Source of the DNA: a virus
DNA length: 64,000 nucleotides
IMG/VR virus record: IMGVR_UViG_3300033997_000478
Location: 104,675 to 168,674 of that record
Reading direction: 5' to 3' (one strand)
Made by a program: the position numbers and the translations under genes. Below, one piece after another: positions 41,315-50,198 of this stretch. The stretch's first letter is position 1; the number at the start of each line of letters is the position of its first letter. The notes beneath the pieces were generated by a model that was given only the letters and a program-made list of their open reading frames with translations, was not told the DNA's origin and made no database searches.

Positions 41315-42484
41315 GTGTCTCTTCTCTTCTTCGCCGGTTTTGACAACTTCGGCGGTGGCTTGGCCGGTACCGCCGGCGGAACGGCCGACTTCCCGGCCTC
41401 CAAGGCAGGTATCGCCGGCACTCCGTATGAAACCCAGATTCCCATTGTCTACGGTGGTACAGGTATCTACAACAGCATGGGTGTGCCTAACCAAGATCGC
41501 TTCCGCATTGGCAGCGGCGCCGAGCGCCGTAACATGCTGGTGGCAGCGTGCGGCGGTGCCACTGCAACCTACTTTGCCATGGCGCGCATCGGCGCCGGTA
41601 TCAACTACACGATCGGCCAACCATTCCAACTGACCATCGGATTCAACATCTGCGACTTCTCCTCGGCCAATCCAGCCGGTGGTTATTTCGCAGTGCGTCT
41701 GTGCCGTGCCACGGGCACGCTGGTAAATCTGATCGAACACATCGGTGGTACCAGTAATTGGCGTCTGGCGGGTTCGCCGCTATACGCTTTCACGTTGGGT
41801 CAGCCGACTTACGTGGAGTTCGTCATTGACATCCCCAATCCCAATGGCAGCAGCAACACCTTCCGGTGCCAGGTCTACGTCAATGGGGAGTTGTATCACA
41901 CCAACGCGGCACTGACCTCGCTGACGCCCCAAACCACCGAACTCTTCTTCGAGCTCGGTTACGATCGTGTACAGACAGCCAACCGGTATATTGGCTTCTC
42001 CGACATCTACCTGCTCGACGGCGCCGGTGAGGCACCGTTCAATTCGCGCTTGGGACCGCAGATCGTTCTGCCGTACAAGGCCGACAGCGTGGTGGCTTCG
42101 GGTTGGACGCCGAATGGCGGTACCGATCCGTTGACGCTGCTGACGGACGGTTCGGATTCGACGTACCTGACCTCACCTATCGGTAAGGCGTCCATCGATG
42201 TGACGGCTGATCTGAAGCTGGCACCAGGCAGTCAGGTCAATGGCCTGGCCTTCTTCACCCGTGTCGGCCGCGACTCCGGTGCGCCGCGTCAGTTGATTAG
42301 TACGGCCAAGCGTGTTGCCGACGGTACGACTCTGGGTGCATCCATTACTGCCAGTACCACGGCTGCTCCCGGTTACGTGAACTCTGCGCGGTATCTGCCC
42401 AAGACTCCGGCCGAACGTGAGTTGCTGAACTTCTCCGACTCCGGCAAGGTCAGCTTCAACATCTCCTCCGAACAATCAGGCTAA
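41315..42484 (+). CDS. Tail/appendage-like protein, tandem paralogue 2, 389 aa
   Basis: GTG start after AAAGGAG. Same plan as paralogue 1: LLFFAGFDNFGGG start, hinge SDIYLLDGAGEAPFNSRLGPQ, then SGWTPNGGTDPLTLLTDGSD. 10-base spacing to the neighbours indicates one operon. Confidence 0.75.
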   Translation: MSLLFFAGFDNFGGGLAGTAGGTADFPASKAGIAGTPYETQIPIVYGGTGIYNSMGVPNQDRFRIGSGAERRNMLVAACGGATATYFAMARIGAGINYTIGQPFQLTIGFNICDFSSANPAGGYFAVRLCRATGTLVNLIEHIGGTSNWRLAGSPLYAFTLGQPTYVEFVIDIPNPNGSSNTFRCQVYVNGELYHTNAALTSLTPQTTELFFELGYDRVQTANRYIGFSDIYLLDGAGEAPFNSRLGPQIVLPYKADSVVASGWTPNGGTDPLTLLTDGSDSTYLTSPIGKASIDVTADLKLAPGSQVNGLAFFTRVGRDSGAPRQLISTAKRVADGTTLGASITASTTAAPGYVNSARYLPKTPAERELLNFSDSGKVSFNISSEQSG

Positions 42485-42494
42485 GGAATAAGTC

Positions 42495-43598
42495 ATGGCC
42501 ATCCTCAAATTTACGGGCTTTGACATGTTCCCCGGTCAGGCCAATGCGGGTAACACCCTACCCGTCCATGGGGCGGGCGTCACTGGTACGCCAATTGCTG
42601 CCTCGTTCCCGATCACCGTATCCAACACCAGTCACTTGGTGGGCGTGTCGGGTCTGGCCGCGCACAAGATCGGCAGCGGTGCCAAGCAGCGAAATGGGTT
42701 GGTCGTTTACCGCCCCGCCGGTACTTCGACCCACGCCTTGCTGACGGTGATCAATGGCGAAACCCTTGGCAACGGCGCGTGGGCGCGCGTGATCAACTTC
42801 ACCGTCAAGGACATCTCTGGCGCTGACATCAATACGGCGGTATCGCTGGCCACCATCGGCACGGGCCCGACGGTACTCAACGGCTATCTGCTGGGACTGA
42901 ATGCCAGTAAGGCCATCATGGTCAACGGGTCGAGTGTTTCTGGACTGGTCTGGGAACTCAACCGCGAGTACAGCGTAGAAATCAAGATGTGGCGAGTAGG
43001 CACCGAGCCTAACAACTACTACAATCTTGAGGTGCGTCTGGACGGTACGGTCATCCGTACATTGCAGATCACCACGATAGCCTTCACCACCCCGATGTAC
43101 GTCACGCTGGGTATGAACTCCAACACCAACATCACCACGGCACGCACGCTGGTTTACAGCGACATCGTGGTCAGCGACGGCGACTATCTCGGTCCCTCGC
43201 AGGTGTTGCCTGCTACCGTCACTGCTGTTCCTGCGGCTGGTGGTTGGGAGAAGGAAGGTAACGCCGATGCGCCCACCACGTTGAACGACCGCGATGACAC
43301 CACCTGCTACACGTCTCCGGTCGACTCCGGCGCACTGAGCGTGAAACTCGGCATTAGCGAGGACAGTGCGGTTCCGGTTCGCAGTGCTCAGTTCTTTGTG
43401 CGCAGCACCCGTGATGCAAGTGCCGGCCGTGGCATGCAGGTCAAGCTGGAAGATACATCGGGCGCCGCCGTAGGTGGCCCGGTGTTGATTTCCAATACCA
43501 CCGCTTTCGCCGATTACCGGGCATTCAACGTGAACAGCCTAGCCAGCGTCGGTGACGTCGCTGGCTCGACGCTCAAGATCAGCGCCATCGTACCCTAA
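42495..43598 (+). CDS. Tail/appendage-like protein, tandem paralogue 3, 367 aa
   Basis: ATG 42495 after AAGGAATAAGTC. ILKFTGFDMFPGQ start, hinge SDIVVSDGDYLGPSQ and AAGGWEKEGNADAPTTLNDRDDT correspond to the hinge and second domain of paralogues 1 and 2, with more divergence. Ends in the same VKISAIVP-like strand as the others. Confidence 0.72.
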   Translation: MAILKFTGFDMFPGQANAGNTLPVHGAGVTGTPIAASFPITVSNTSHLVGVSGLAAHKIGSGAKQRNGLVVYRPAGTSTHALLTVINGETLGNGAWARVINFTVKDISGADINTAVSLATIGTGPTVLNGYLLGLNASKAIMVNGSSVSGLVWELNREYSVEIKMWRVGTEPNNYYNLEVRLDGTVIRTLQITTIAFTTPMYVTLGMNSNTNITTARTLVYSDIVVSDGDYLGPSQVLPATVTAVPAAGGWEKEGNADAPTTLNDRDDTTCYTSPVDSGALSVKLGISEDSAVPVRSAQFFVRSTRDASAGRGMQVKLEDTSGAAVGGPVLISNTTAFADYRAFNVNSLASVGDVAGSTLKISAIVP

Positions 43599-43610
43599 GG
43601 AGGGGCTGAC

Positions 43611-43937
43611 ATGAGTGACTTCAAAGTCTCACGCGTAGCCGCCCAGACGGTGGTTCCGGTAGTTTCCAAGGGCCTGGTGTATGAGGTCAATGGTAACTAC
43701 ATGAAGCGCAGGACGGTCAACGCCCAGATTTACGAGGTGACTGGCAACTACATGCGCGACGCCCGTATCTTGGACATGACCAAACCGCTGAAGGTATCGG
43801 CGGTGCGTGCCCAAGTGATCGTGCCGGTGGTGGTGGATACCACCATTACCGAAATCGGCGTACTGATGCTCAAGTCGCAGAACGATCGCGTGATCCCGGA
43901 AACCACCGGCGCGTTCCTCCAAACCCGCCAAGCCTAA
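43611..43937 (+). CDS. Small protein with internal duplication, 108 aa
   Basis: ATG 43611 after AAGGAGGGGC. Two internal repeats: YEVNGNYMKR / YEVTGNYMRD, and VSRVAAQTVVPVV / VSAVRAQVIVPVV. Lies inside the tail-type operon, so a small structural connector is likely. Confidence 0.7.
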   Translation: MSDFKVSRVAAQTVVPVVSKGLVYEVNGNYMKRRTVNAQIYEVTGNYMRDARILDMTKPLKVSAVRAQVIVPVVVDTTITEIGVLMLKSQNDRVIPETTGAFLQTRQA

Positions 43938-43947
43938 AGGTGCCCCA

Positions 43948-44496
43948 ATGAGCGTGGATTTTGCAAAGCCTCCATTGGAAAACCTGATGGAGTTGATGAA
44001 CGCCAAAAGCTCGATCGTGGCTACCGTTGGCGACTTCATGGAAATCGGTAAGCCCGTCGTTCTGACGGGCGATCCCGACGGTCGAAACACACAGGTGAAG
44101 TTGCGTACCAGCATGGACTACAGCCATGCTGGCTTCGTGACGGTCAAGTACAACCGCCTGCCCTTGAATGTGGTGATCACCCCGGATGTGAACATCACCG
44201 TTGAGGACTACCAAAAGTTCGATGTCGCTCTGGACATGTACCGTCGTAAGTACGGTGTGTATCTGGATGAGAAAGACATCGTTACCGAGCAACCCTTTGA
44301 CGTGTCCGGTGGTGACCTGACCTACCAAGTGGCTGTGAAGTCGCCTGCGGACTCCTACGGTTACACCGGCACGGCCACCTTGACGGTCAACGTCAACTGG
44401 CGTCTGGATGACCCTGAGTTGGTGGAGGTGGAGATCAATCGCCTGCGTCAGCTGGTGCAAGTCTCTATTCCCATGTCCATCCTTACTGCCTTCTAA
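43948..44496 (+). CDS. YNRL-family protein, member 3 (182 aa)
   Basis: ATG 43948 after AAAGGTGCCCC. NLMELMNAKSS helix, signature HAGFVTVKYNRLPLNV, then YGVYLDEKDIVTEQP and a beta-rich C-terminus ending in a helical stretch. Position inside the tail operon supports a virion role for the whole family. Confidence 0.78.
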   Translation: MSVDFAKPPLENLMELMNAKSSIVATVGDFMEIGKPVVLTGDPDGRNTQVKLRTSMDYSHAGFVTVKYNRLPLNVVITPDVNITVEDYQKFDVALDMYRRKYGVYLDEKDIVTEQPFDVSGGDLTYQVAVKSPADSYGYTGTATLTVNVNWRLDDPELVEVEINRLRQLVQVSIPMSILTAF

Positions 44497-44505
44497 GGAG
44501 CCCCT

Positions 44506-45075
44506 GTGTCCAACCCCACCAATCCCCCGACCCAGCAAGAACTGCTGGAGCGTCAGAAGCTGCTGCTGGACCGCATGGAAGTGGACAGCGGCGACTTCCA
44601 GAAGTTCCTTCATGGTGCTGCGGGCGAAACCATCATGACTGACAGCGGCCCGATTCCTACGCTGGCCGGTCTGGTTGAGATGGTCTCCCAGCAGTCTGGT
44701 GCGCGTCGCTATGAGATCGCCTACTTCGCCGAAGACCTTACCCGCTATGCCAACGGCAACGAACCGCTGTTGCGCACGCTGCCGAGTGTGGCCGTCGTAC
44801 TCCACCACGCCATGGTCGGCTCGTTCTTCAAGCTGGCCACCCCGTCCAGCCAGAAGATCCAGCTGACCCTGACGGCCGGTACCGATACCTTCGTCATTGA
44901 GTTCGCTGCCAACAGCACCGATGGTGCGGTGGTTTCGGCCACGATCACCGAGCCGAAGGTCTACGATCCGGGTACGATGATCACCCTGAGCCTGACCAGC
45001 CCGTCGTGGACGGCCAAGGGTCTGGTGGTCAATATCCTCGGCTTCGTACAGCCGCCGACACCGGCCGACGCCTAA
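44506..45075 (+). CDS. Tail-associated protein, 189 aa
   Basis: GTG 44506 after AAGGAG that overlaps the previous stop. The first 70 residues are helical with GPIPTLAGLVEMV, a pattern seen in front of trimerisation and receptor domains of tail fibres. Then comes a hydrophobic centre and a beta-rich C-terminus ending PPTPADA. Tail role inferred. Confidence 0.65.
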   Translation: MSNPTNPPTQQELLERQKLLLDRMEVDSGDFQKFLHGAAGETIMTDSGPIPTLAGLVEMVSQQSGARRYEIAYFAEDLTRYANGNEPLLRTLPSVAVVLHHAMVGSFFKLATPSSQKIQLTLTAGTDTFVIEFAANSTDGAVVSATITEPKVYDPGTMITLSLTSPSWTAKGLVVNILGFVQPPTPADA

Positions 45076-45085
45076 GGAGTGAGCG

Positions 45086-46138
45086 ATGCCCGACCATCTG
45101 AATAAACCCAGTGCGGAGCTGATCATCGATCTGGTGAACAAGACCGGTGTGCAGACCCCGCTTGCGGTCGGTGACGTCACTTTCGATGTGCCTGTTGTAG
45201 TCAACAACGGCACGCGCAACAGTTCGGTGGTCATGCGTGGTGTGCGTGCTAACGGTTTTCGTGGTACGCGTACGGTACGCTACAACCGCCTGGACCTGAG
45301 TGTTGCCATGCCGCCCACGGACGGGCAGACCATGGAAGTGATGGTCCCCAACGACGGCTTTGAAACCAAGCTGGAAGTGTGCGACCGACTGAACAAGCAG
45401 TACAAGTTGCAAATCGGCGCTGATGACATTGTCGACGGCCCGGTGGATACCACGGTACTGCCGGCCACCACCAACATCCAAGCCAAGCCGGGCTCGCTGG
45501 CATGGTTCGGTTCTCTGTCGATCGAGTTCGTGCCGGATCGTCCGTTCTACAAGGACACCTTCTCCACCTTCGTGCTCGACGGCTTGCCGACACCGGTTGC
45601 CGTACCGGCAGAGCTGGTTCCTCCGTCCAACAGCATCAACGACTACACCACTACGGTCAATGGGGAAGCCAAGGTTTCCTTCAGTCCGCGTGTGGGCGAT
45701 GGTAGCGTTGCAGTGCCTGGGCAGAGTTCGGACTACAGCTTCTCGCTGACCTTGGCCGGTGCTGATGACTGGTGCGTGCTGTTGGATCTGGGCTTCCTGT
45801 CCAAGACCACCAACTTCGCTGAAACCTACCAGACCCAGTTTGCGATCACTGCTCCGGATAAAACCGAACTGGTGCTCAAGTTGGTATGGGACGGTAGCGA
45901 TTACACGCTGGTCAACACCGACAAGGCCCTGAGCCTGCCTGTGGAGCCCACCGATGCCAATGGCGCACAGCTTACCGCCAAGGTGAGCATGAAGGCCTTG
46001 GAAGCGCATCTGGGGACGATCATGCGCAGTGCACAAGGTGTTCCGCTGGGTTCGTACACCCTGCGCCTGCAAGCGCGTCGAATCAACACGATCGCTCCGC
46101 GCGTGCTGGCCTCGGCGACGGCCAAAGTCACCAACTGA
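45086..46138 (+). CDS. YNRL-family protein, member 4, extended (350 aa)
   Basis: ATG 45086 after AAGGAGTGAGCG. Residues 1-160 follow the family plan (LIIDLVNKTG, FRGTRTVRYNRLDLSV, IGADDIVDGP). Unlike the other three it carries an extra 180-residue beta-rich C-terminal domain. Last gene of the tail-type operon, closed by a bidirectional terminator. Confidence 0.78.
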   Translation: MPDHLNKPSAELIIDLVNKTGVQTPLAVGDVTFDVPVVVNNGTRNSSVVMRGVRANGFRGTRTVRYNRLDLSVAMPPTDGQTMEVMVPNDGFETKLEVCDRLNKQYKLQIGADDIVDGPVDTTVLPATTNIQAKPGSLAWFGSLSIEFVPDRPFYKDTFSTFVLDGLPTPVAVPAELVPPSNSINDYTTTVNGEAKVSFSPRVGDGSVAVPGQSSDYSFSLTLAGADDWCVLLDLGFLSKTTNFAETYQTQFAITAPDKTELVLKLVWDGSDYTLVNTDKALSLPVEPTDANGAQLTAKVSMKALEAHLGTIMRSAQGVPLGSYTLRLQARRINTIAPRVLASATAKVTN

Positions 46139-46147
46139 CGGCATAGA

Positions 46148-46170
46148 CCCCCTCCCAAAGCGGGAGGGGG
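46148..46170. terminator. Bidirectional terminator
   Basis: CCCCCTCCC AAAGC GGGAGGGGG with GGCATAGA before and CTTATGTC after, between convergent operons. Confidence 0.9.
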
Positions 46171-46181
46171 CTTATGTCGGC

Positions 46182-49100
46182 TTAGCCGATCTTGGCGATG
46201 CTGCGGGCTACCCAGCGCAGCAGCCCAGTGACAACCTGATCGATCTGATCTTCGATGTGGTTGTAGTGGGTGTAGCGCCGTTCGAACTCGTGGTGTTCGC
46301 ACAGTTCGCAGTAGTCATCCAGCAGGCCAGCCTCATCGAGGTTGCCCCACATCAAGCTACCATCGCTGTGATCAGCGTAGCCGATGACGTTGACGAACTC
46401 GACATCACGCTGCTTGTCCACGATCTCCACGATGAACTGCAGCGCCTTCTCAACGCCAGCCTTGTCCAGTGCCGGCATCAGAGTGGGCGAACGCACCAAA
46501 CCCTGCTTTTGACGGAACGTGCCATTGTCGTTGACGACCTTGTCCGGACCCATCAACTGCATCGAGCGACCCAACGCCTTGGCCGGACCTTGACGGTTGA
46601 GTACCGCCTTGAACTGGGGAGCGGCCTTGTTGAACAAGGCATGTACGATGTCTTCGTCGACACCGATCTCCTTGTCGTAGGCGTCAGCCAACTTTGGCTC
46701 GAAGCTCTTGTGGATTGCCAGCAGGGCGTCGCTCTCAGCCTTGATGGCAGCACTGATCGCTTGGCACTGCTTGACCACCTTGTTGGTGTTGTCGATGGTC
46801 TTGCCCAACATGACCGCACCATTGCCCGAGAGCGGACCGCCGTAGGCCAGCTTGTCGTAGATGCCGTCGGCGGCCACCAGGCCGTGTTCGACAAAGCGCG
46901 TACCTTCAGGCACCTTCAGGTTCGGGAACAGCCCTTGGATCAGGTCCTTGACCTTCATGCCGTCAGCGCTGGAGAGATCCCGCAGTTCCGGCTTCTTCGG
47001 TTCGGGTGTGGAGAACACCTTGCGTACCGACTTGATCAGATCGCCGAAACCTTCCAGCGAGACGCCGAAGGAACTCTCGATTTCCTCGGCCTCCTCACCA
47101 GAGATGAAGCCCATGCCCAAGTAGTCGTTGAGGGCTGCCTCCATGGAGATCACGTGGGGGTCGTCCTCGTAGTCTTCCATCGAGGTGAAGTAACCCTCCA
47201 GCGTCTTGGCGGCATCGCCAGAGTAGTCCGAGCCCATGATCATAGCGACCTGCTGCTTGGACCATTCCAGAATGTCAGCCGAACGGGTGGAGATGTTCGG
47301 CTCGTCCCCGGTATCCAGGGTGACGAACTGGAACTTCACTGGCGTGTCCTGACCCAGGCGATCGATACGGGCCTTGGCCTGCACCAGTTCATGGTCGCGG
47401 AAGGGACTGTTGAGGAAGATCGCAAGATCGGCCATCACCAGCGGCACCGCCGTGGACAGGGACGGGTAGGTAGCGCACAGCGGGTCGACACTGGGGTCGG
47501 TCTCGAATGCACCCACGTTGGTGGCCAGATCCTTGTTGGTCTTGCCGTAGACCAGCAACGGCTTCTTGCCCAGCTTGGTCAGTACGTTCTGCAGCTCTTC
47601 GACCACCGGCACGTAAGAGGTGAAGATCACCGTCTTCTTCTGCGCCTTGTCCATGATCGCATCGAACGGGATGTGCGGCAGCATCTCCAGATGGCAGCGA
47701 CTGCGTGACTTGCCGACCACCGAACCCAGGGCCTCGCCCATGACCTTCAGGTGGACGTACTTGATCACCGAGCGGGCGCCCTTGAACGCCTTGCGGTCAG
47801 CGATGTTCAACTTCGGCATGATGAACTTCAGCTCGAAGTTGTTGCAGAACATCGCCTCTTCCTTCATCTCCTTCGGATCGTAGTACTTCTTGATCTTCTC
47901 GATGTAGGTGCGGTAGGTCTTGTAGTCGCTGCGTTCCTGCGTGGTCGCAATAGCGTCCTCGTAGTCACGCAGGCAGTTCTCGTAGATGTCCTCGTACTTG
48001 GAGTAGTTCTTCTTGTAGTACTCCAAGCGCTCAGCGATGAAGTCCTTCATCTGCTGGCGGATCGAGTCCAGCGTGTAGTCCTCGCCGTTGGGCAACTTGA
48101 CCTTCACCGTCGGCAGTTCGACCGGCTTGTTGTCCACCACGTCCTTCTTCTCAACGCGGTAGGAGATAAAGCCCATGCGGTTGCGCAGCACGTCCAGTGC
48201 GCGCTTGGCATTGACGCCGAAGATCGCACGGAAGCCCTTCTCCACGTCCGGAGTGAAGCGCGGATCGATGGTCTTGAGCAGTGGTACACATTCACCACCC
48301 AGCGCCTTGATCGGCGTGCCAGAGGACCACAGTACGTTCTCGCTCTTGACCCGCTCGCACAGGTCGATGAAGGTCTGCGTACGCTGGGAGGACATCTCGT
48401 TGAAGTTGTGCGACTCATCGAGGATGACCGTCACCTTGCCGTTGAGCTTGCCGACGTTGGACATCAGGATCGGCAGACCCTCGTAGTGGGTGATCAGGAT
48501 ACGTTCACCCTTGTAGGGCTTCTTCTCACCAGCGATCCACGGGATCTGCGGCTTGACGTATTCCTCGCGCACGGTCTTGTCCCACACGCGGTAGACCGCA
48601 TTGTTGGGCGAGACAATGACGATGTAGTCCGAGTGGACCATCTCAGCCAGGAACAGGTTGGTGAGCGTGTTGTGCGTCACCACGAAGTTGTCGGTAATGT
48701 ACAGTCGATCAGGGTGGTCGATAGAGATGCACTGGCACGGTTCTTCGGAGACTTTCTCAACCTTTACGACGGCAAGTTTGAGGTTTTGCGCGTATTGGTT
48801 ATCGTCGTTGGTGCGTTCACGCTTCCGGGCCAGCCTGAAGAGATCACCACCACGCTTGATCCTGACGTTTACCAAATACGAAAGTCGCCCAGCTCGCCGT
48901 TCTTCACCGTAGGTATAGTAGGTCTGTCTGGAAGTTACACTGGCGATGCCGCCCACAGACCAAATCAGGTCCTGTACATCCAGGGCGAGTTTCTCGCTGG
49001 TGGTGCAGTACGTGATCGTACCCCCACTTACCGTGCCATCTGTATCGAAAAGACCTTGTAGGATCGACAGACGTTGTTGGAGCGACCCGTTCTTGTATTG

Positions 49101-50186
49101 GTTGGGAATGAATCTTTCGTGAGAACCCAATCCAAACAATCCAAGGTCACGAAGAATTTCAGTGAGGGGGTTCTTCTTCACTGACATGTCGGTGCGGGTG
49201 AGACGGTACGTCAGGGCCCGTTCATCTTTCGTCTGAACCAAGCCCACGCCTTCCGGAAGTAGTGGGGTGATGGTGTCGAAAAGTTCCGCATCATTTTTAG
49301 TGATGGCGATCGAACCGCTGGCCGTGGAGCCATCACCAATCAGTACACCCAGCAAATAAGGATCGACTGGAAGTTGGACCTCACTCCCCGCATCGGGGGT
49401 CATCAGATCGATGTGTACTCGATGGCCTTGCTCCAGGCGATCCTTCATTGCCAGAGTGTCGATAACCTGACAATAGCCGGGACGTTCAGGGCGCTGCCGA
49501 TTGTCATACACCCGCCACAGGTGTTCACCACAGCTACGGGCAGTGCGCCCGTCTTTGAAGGTGATCTCATAGACGTCCTTGACGCCCTGGGGGTACACCC
49601 CGGTGATGCGGGTCTCCGAACCGTCCCACGCGGTAACTACCGAGCCCACTTGAGCCTCACCCATGGTCATCCAACCATCAGGCGTTTTGATGAGTGAACT
49701 CAGAGGTTGGGCTTTACCCGAACCGGCCGCAGCCGAGAGCAGATAGCCATGCAGGCCAAGGGCGGTACGGCCGTACTCGTAGACATCGAAGAACTCCAAC
49801 TGGTGCTTCATCGGCGTCTTCTTGAACAGCTTGAGCTTGGTGCGATCAAAGATGCGCGGGAAGTTTTCCTTATCGGCCAGACCGGCCAACCAGGTATTCT
49901 CTTCCATGGCCTTGATCGCGGCCAGGATCGTATTGCGCGGTGTCCAGTTGCGGCGCTGCTTGAGCAGCTCCTGGAGCATGTAGTGGATTTCGATGGCGTA
50001 GAAGTCACGGAACTTGATCGAGCGCTTGGACATGTCCAAGAACATGTTGCCCTCGATCTTGCTCGTACCCCATGCGGCCTTGATGTCGCGCATCAGGTTG
50101 GCGGCGCCAGCGCCACCAATTTCGATTACGTTGTCTTCTTGGGAAACGTAAACGATACCCAACATGCGCTTGAGGAATTGGGACAT
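46182..50186 (-). CDS. SNF2-type SF2 helicase interrupted by an intein, 1334 aa
   Basis: Extein helicase motifs: Walker A AAAGSGK|T split by the intein (residues 152-158 and 507), motif II VILDESHNF (DESH 590-593), motif III WSSGTPIKA, helicase C-terminal FTSYVPVVEEL and motif VI QAKARIDRLGQ. This is the pattern of SNF2/RapA-like translocases. The mature protein is 986 residues after removal of the 348-residue intein. A roughly 330-residue C-terminal extension has no recognised domain. It sits 12 bases downstream of the 358-residue protein in a minus-strand operon. ATP-driven DNA translocation or remodelling is expected; without splicing the ATPase site cannot form. Confidence 0.92.
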   Translation of the reverse strand: MSQFLKRMLGIVYVSQEDNVIEIGGAGAANLMRDIKAAWGTSKIEGNMFLDMSKRSIKFRDFYAIEIHYMLQELLKQRRNWTPRNTILAAIKAMEENTWLAGLADKENFPRIFDRTKLKLFKKTPMKHQLEFFDVYEYGRTALGLHGYLLSAAAGSGKAQPLSSLIKTPDGWMTMGEAQVGSVVTAWDGSETRITGVYPQGVKDVYEITFKDGRTARSCGEHLWRVYDNRQRPERPGYCQVIDTLAMKDRLEQGHRVHIDLMTPDAGSEVQLPVDPYLLGVLIGDGSTASGSIAITKNDAELFDTITPLLPEGVGLVQTKDERALTYRLTRTDMSVKKNPLTEILRDLGLFGLGSHERFIPNQYKNGSLQQRLSILQGLFDTDGTVSGGTITYCTTSEKLALDVQDLIWSVGGIASVTSRQTYYTYGEERRAGRLSYLVNVRIKRGGDLFRLARKRERTNDDNQYAQNLKLAVVKVEKVSEEPCQCISIDHPDRLYITDNFVVTHNTLTNLFLAEMVHSDYIVIVSPNNAVYRVWDKTVREEYVKPQIPWIAGEKKPYKGERILITHYEGLPILMSNVGKLNGKVTVILDESHNFNEMSSQRTQTFIDLCERVKSENVLWSSGTPIKALGGECVPLLKTIDPRFTPDVEKGFRAIFGVNAKRALDVLRNRMGFISYRVEKKDVVDNKPVELPTVKVKLPNGEDYTLDSIRQQMKDFIAERLEYYKKNYSKYEDIYENCLRDYEDAIATTQERSDYKTYRTYIEKIKKYYDPKEMKEEAMFCNNFELKFIMPKLNIADRKAFKGARSVIKYVHLKVMGEALGSVVGKSRSRCHLEMLPHIPFDAIMDKAQKKTVIFTSYVPVVEELQNVLTKLGKKPLLVYGKTNKDLATNVGAFETDPSVDPLCATYPSLSTAVPLVMADLAIFLNSPFRDHELVQAKARIDRLGQDTPVKFQFVTLDTGDEPNISTRSADILEWSKQQVAMIMGSDYSGDAAKTLEGYFTSMEDYEDDPHVISMEAALNDYLGMGFISGEEAEEIESSFGVSLEGFGDLIKSVRKVFSTPEPKKPELRDLSSADGMKVKDLIQGLFPNLKVPEGTRFVEHGLVAADGIYDKLAYGGPLSGNGAVMLGKTIDNTNKVVKQCQAISAAIKAESDALLAIHKSFEPKLADAYDKEIGVDEDIVHALFNKAAPQFKAVLNRQGPAKALGRSMQLMGPDKVVNDNGTFRQKQGLVRSPTLMPALDKAGVEKALQFIVEIVDKQRDVEFVNVIGYADHSDGSLMWGNLDEAGLLDDYCELCEHHEFERRYTHYNHIEDQIDQVVTGLLRWVARSIAKIG
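48669..49712 (-). mobile_element. Intein with LAGLIDADG endonuclease, 348 aa, in helicase P-loop
   Basis: Starts at Ala159 directly after GSGK (AQPLSSLIKTPDGW) and ends FVVTHN at residue 506, followed by Thr507. Block B is RSCGEHLW and block F/G is YITDNFVVTHN. The endonuclease has the two DOD motifs LLGVLIGDGS and LQGLFDTDGT. The N-terminal residue is Ala rather than Cys/Ser, and the +1 residue is Thr. Removal restores GSGKTLTN. The 1044-bp insert is AT-richer in places than its host gene. Confidence 0.93.
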
Positions 50187-50198
50187 GGTGATAAACTC

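Noticed and set aside
46029-49061. Long plus-strand frames opposite the helicase (559 and 436 codons)
   Set aside because: They are antisense to a gene with clear helicase and intein motifs, have no ribosome binding sites and show composition typical of reverse frames.
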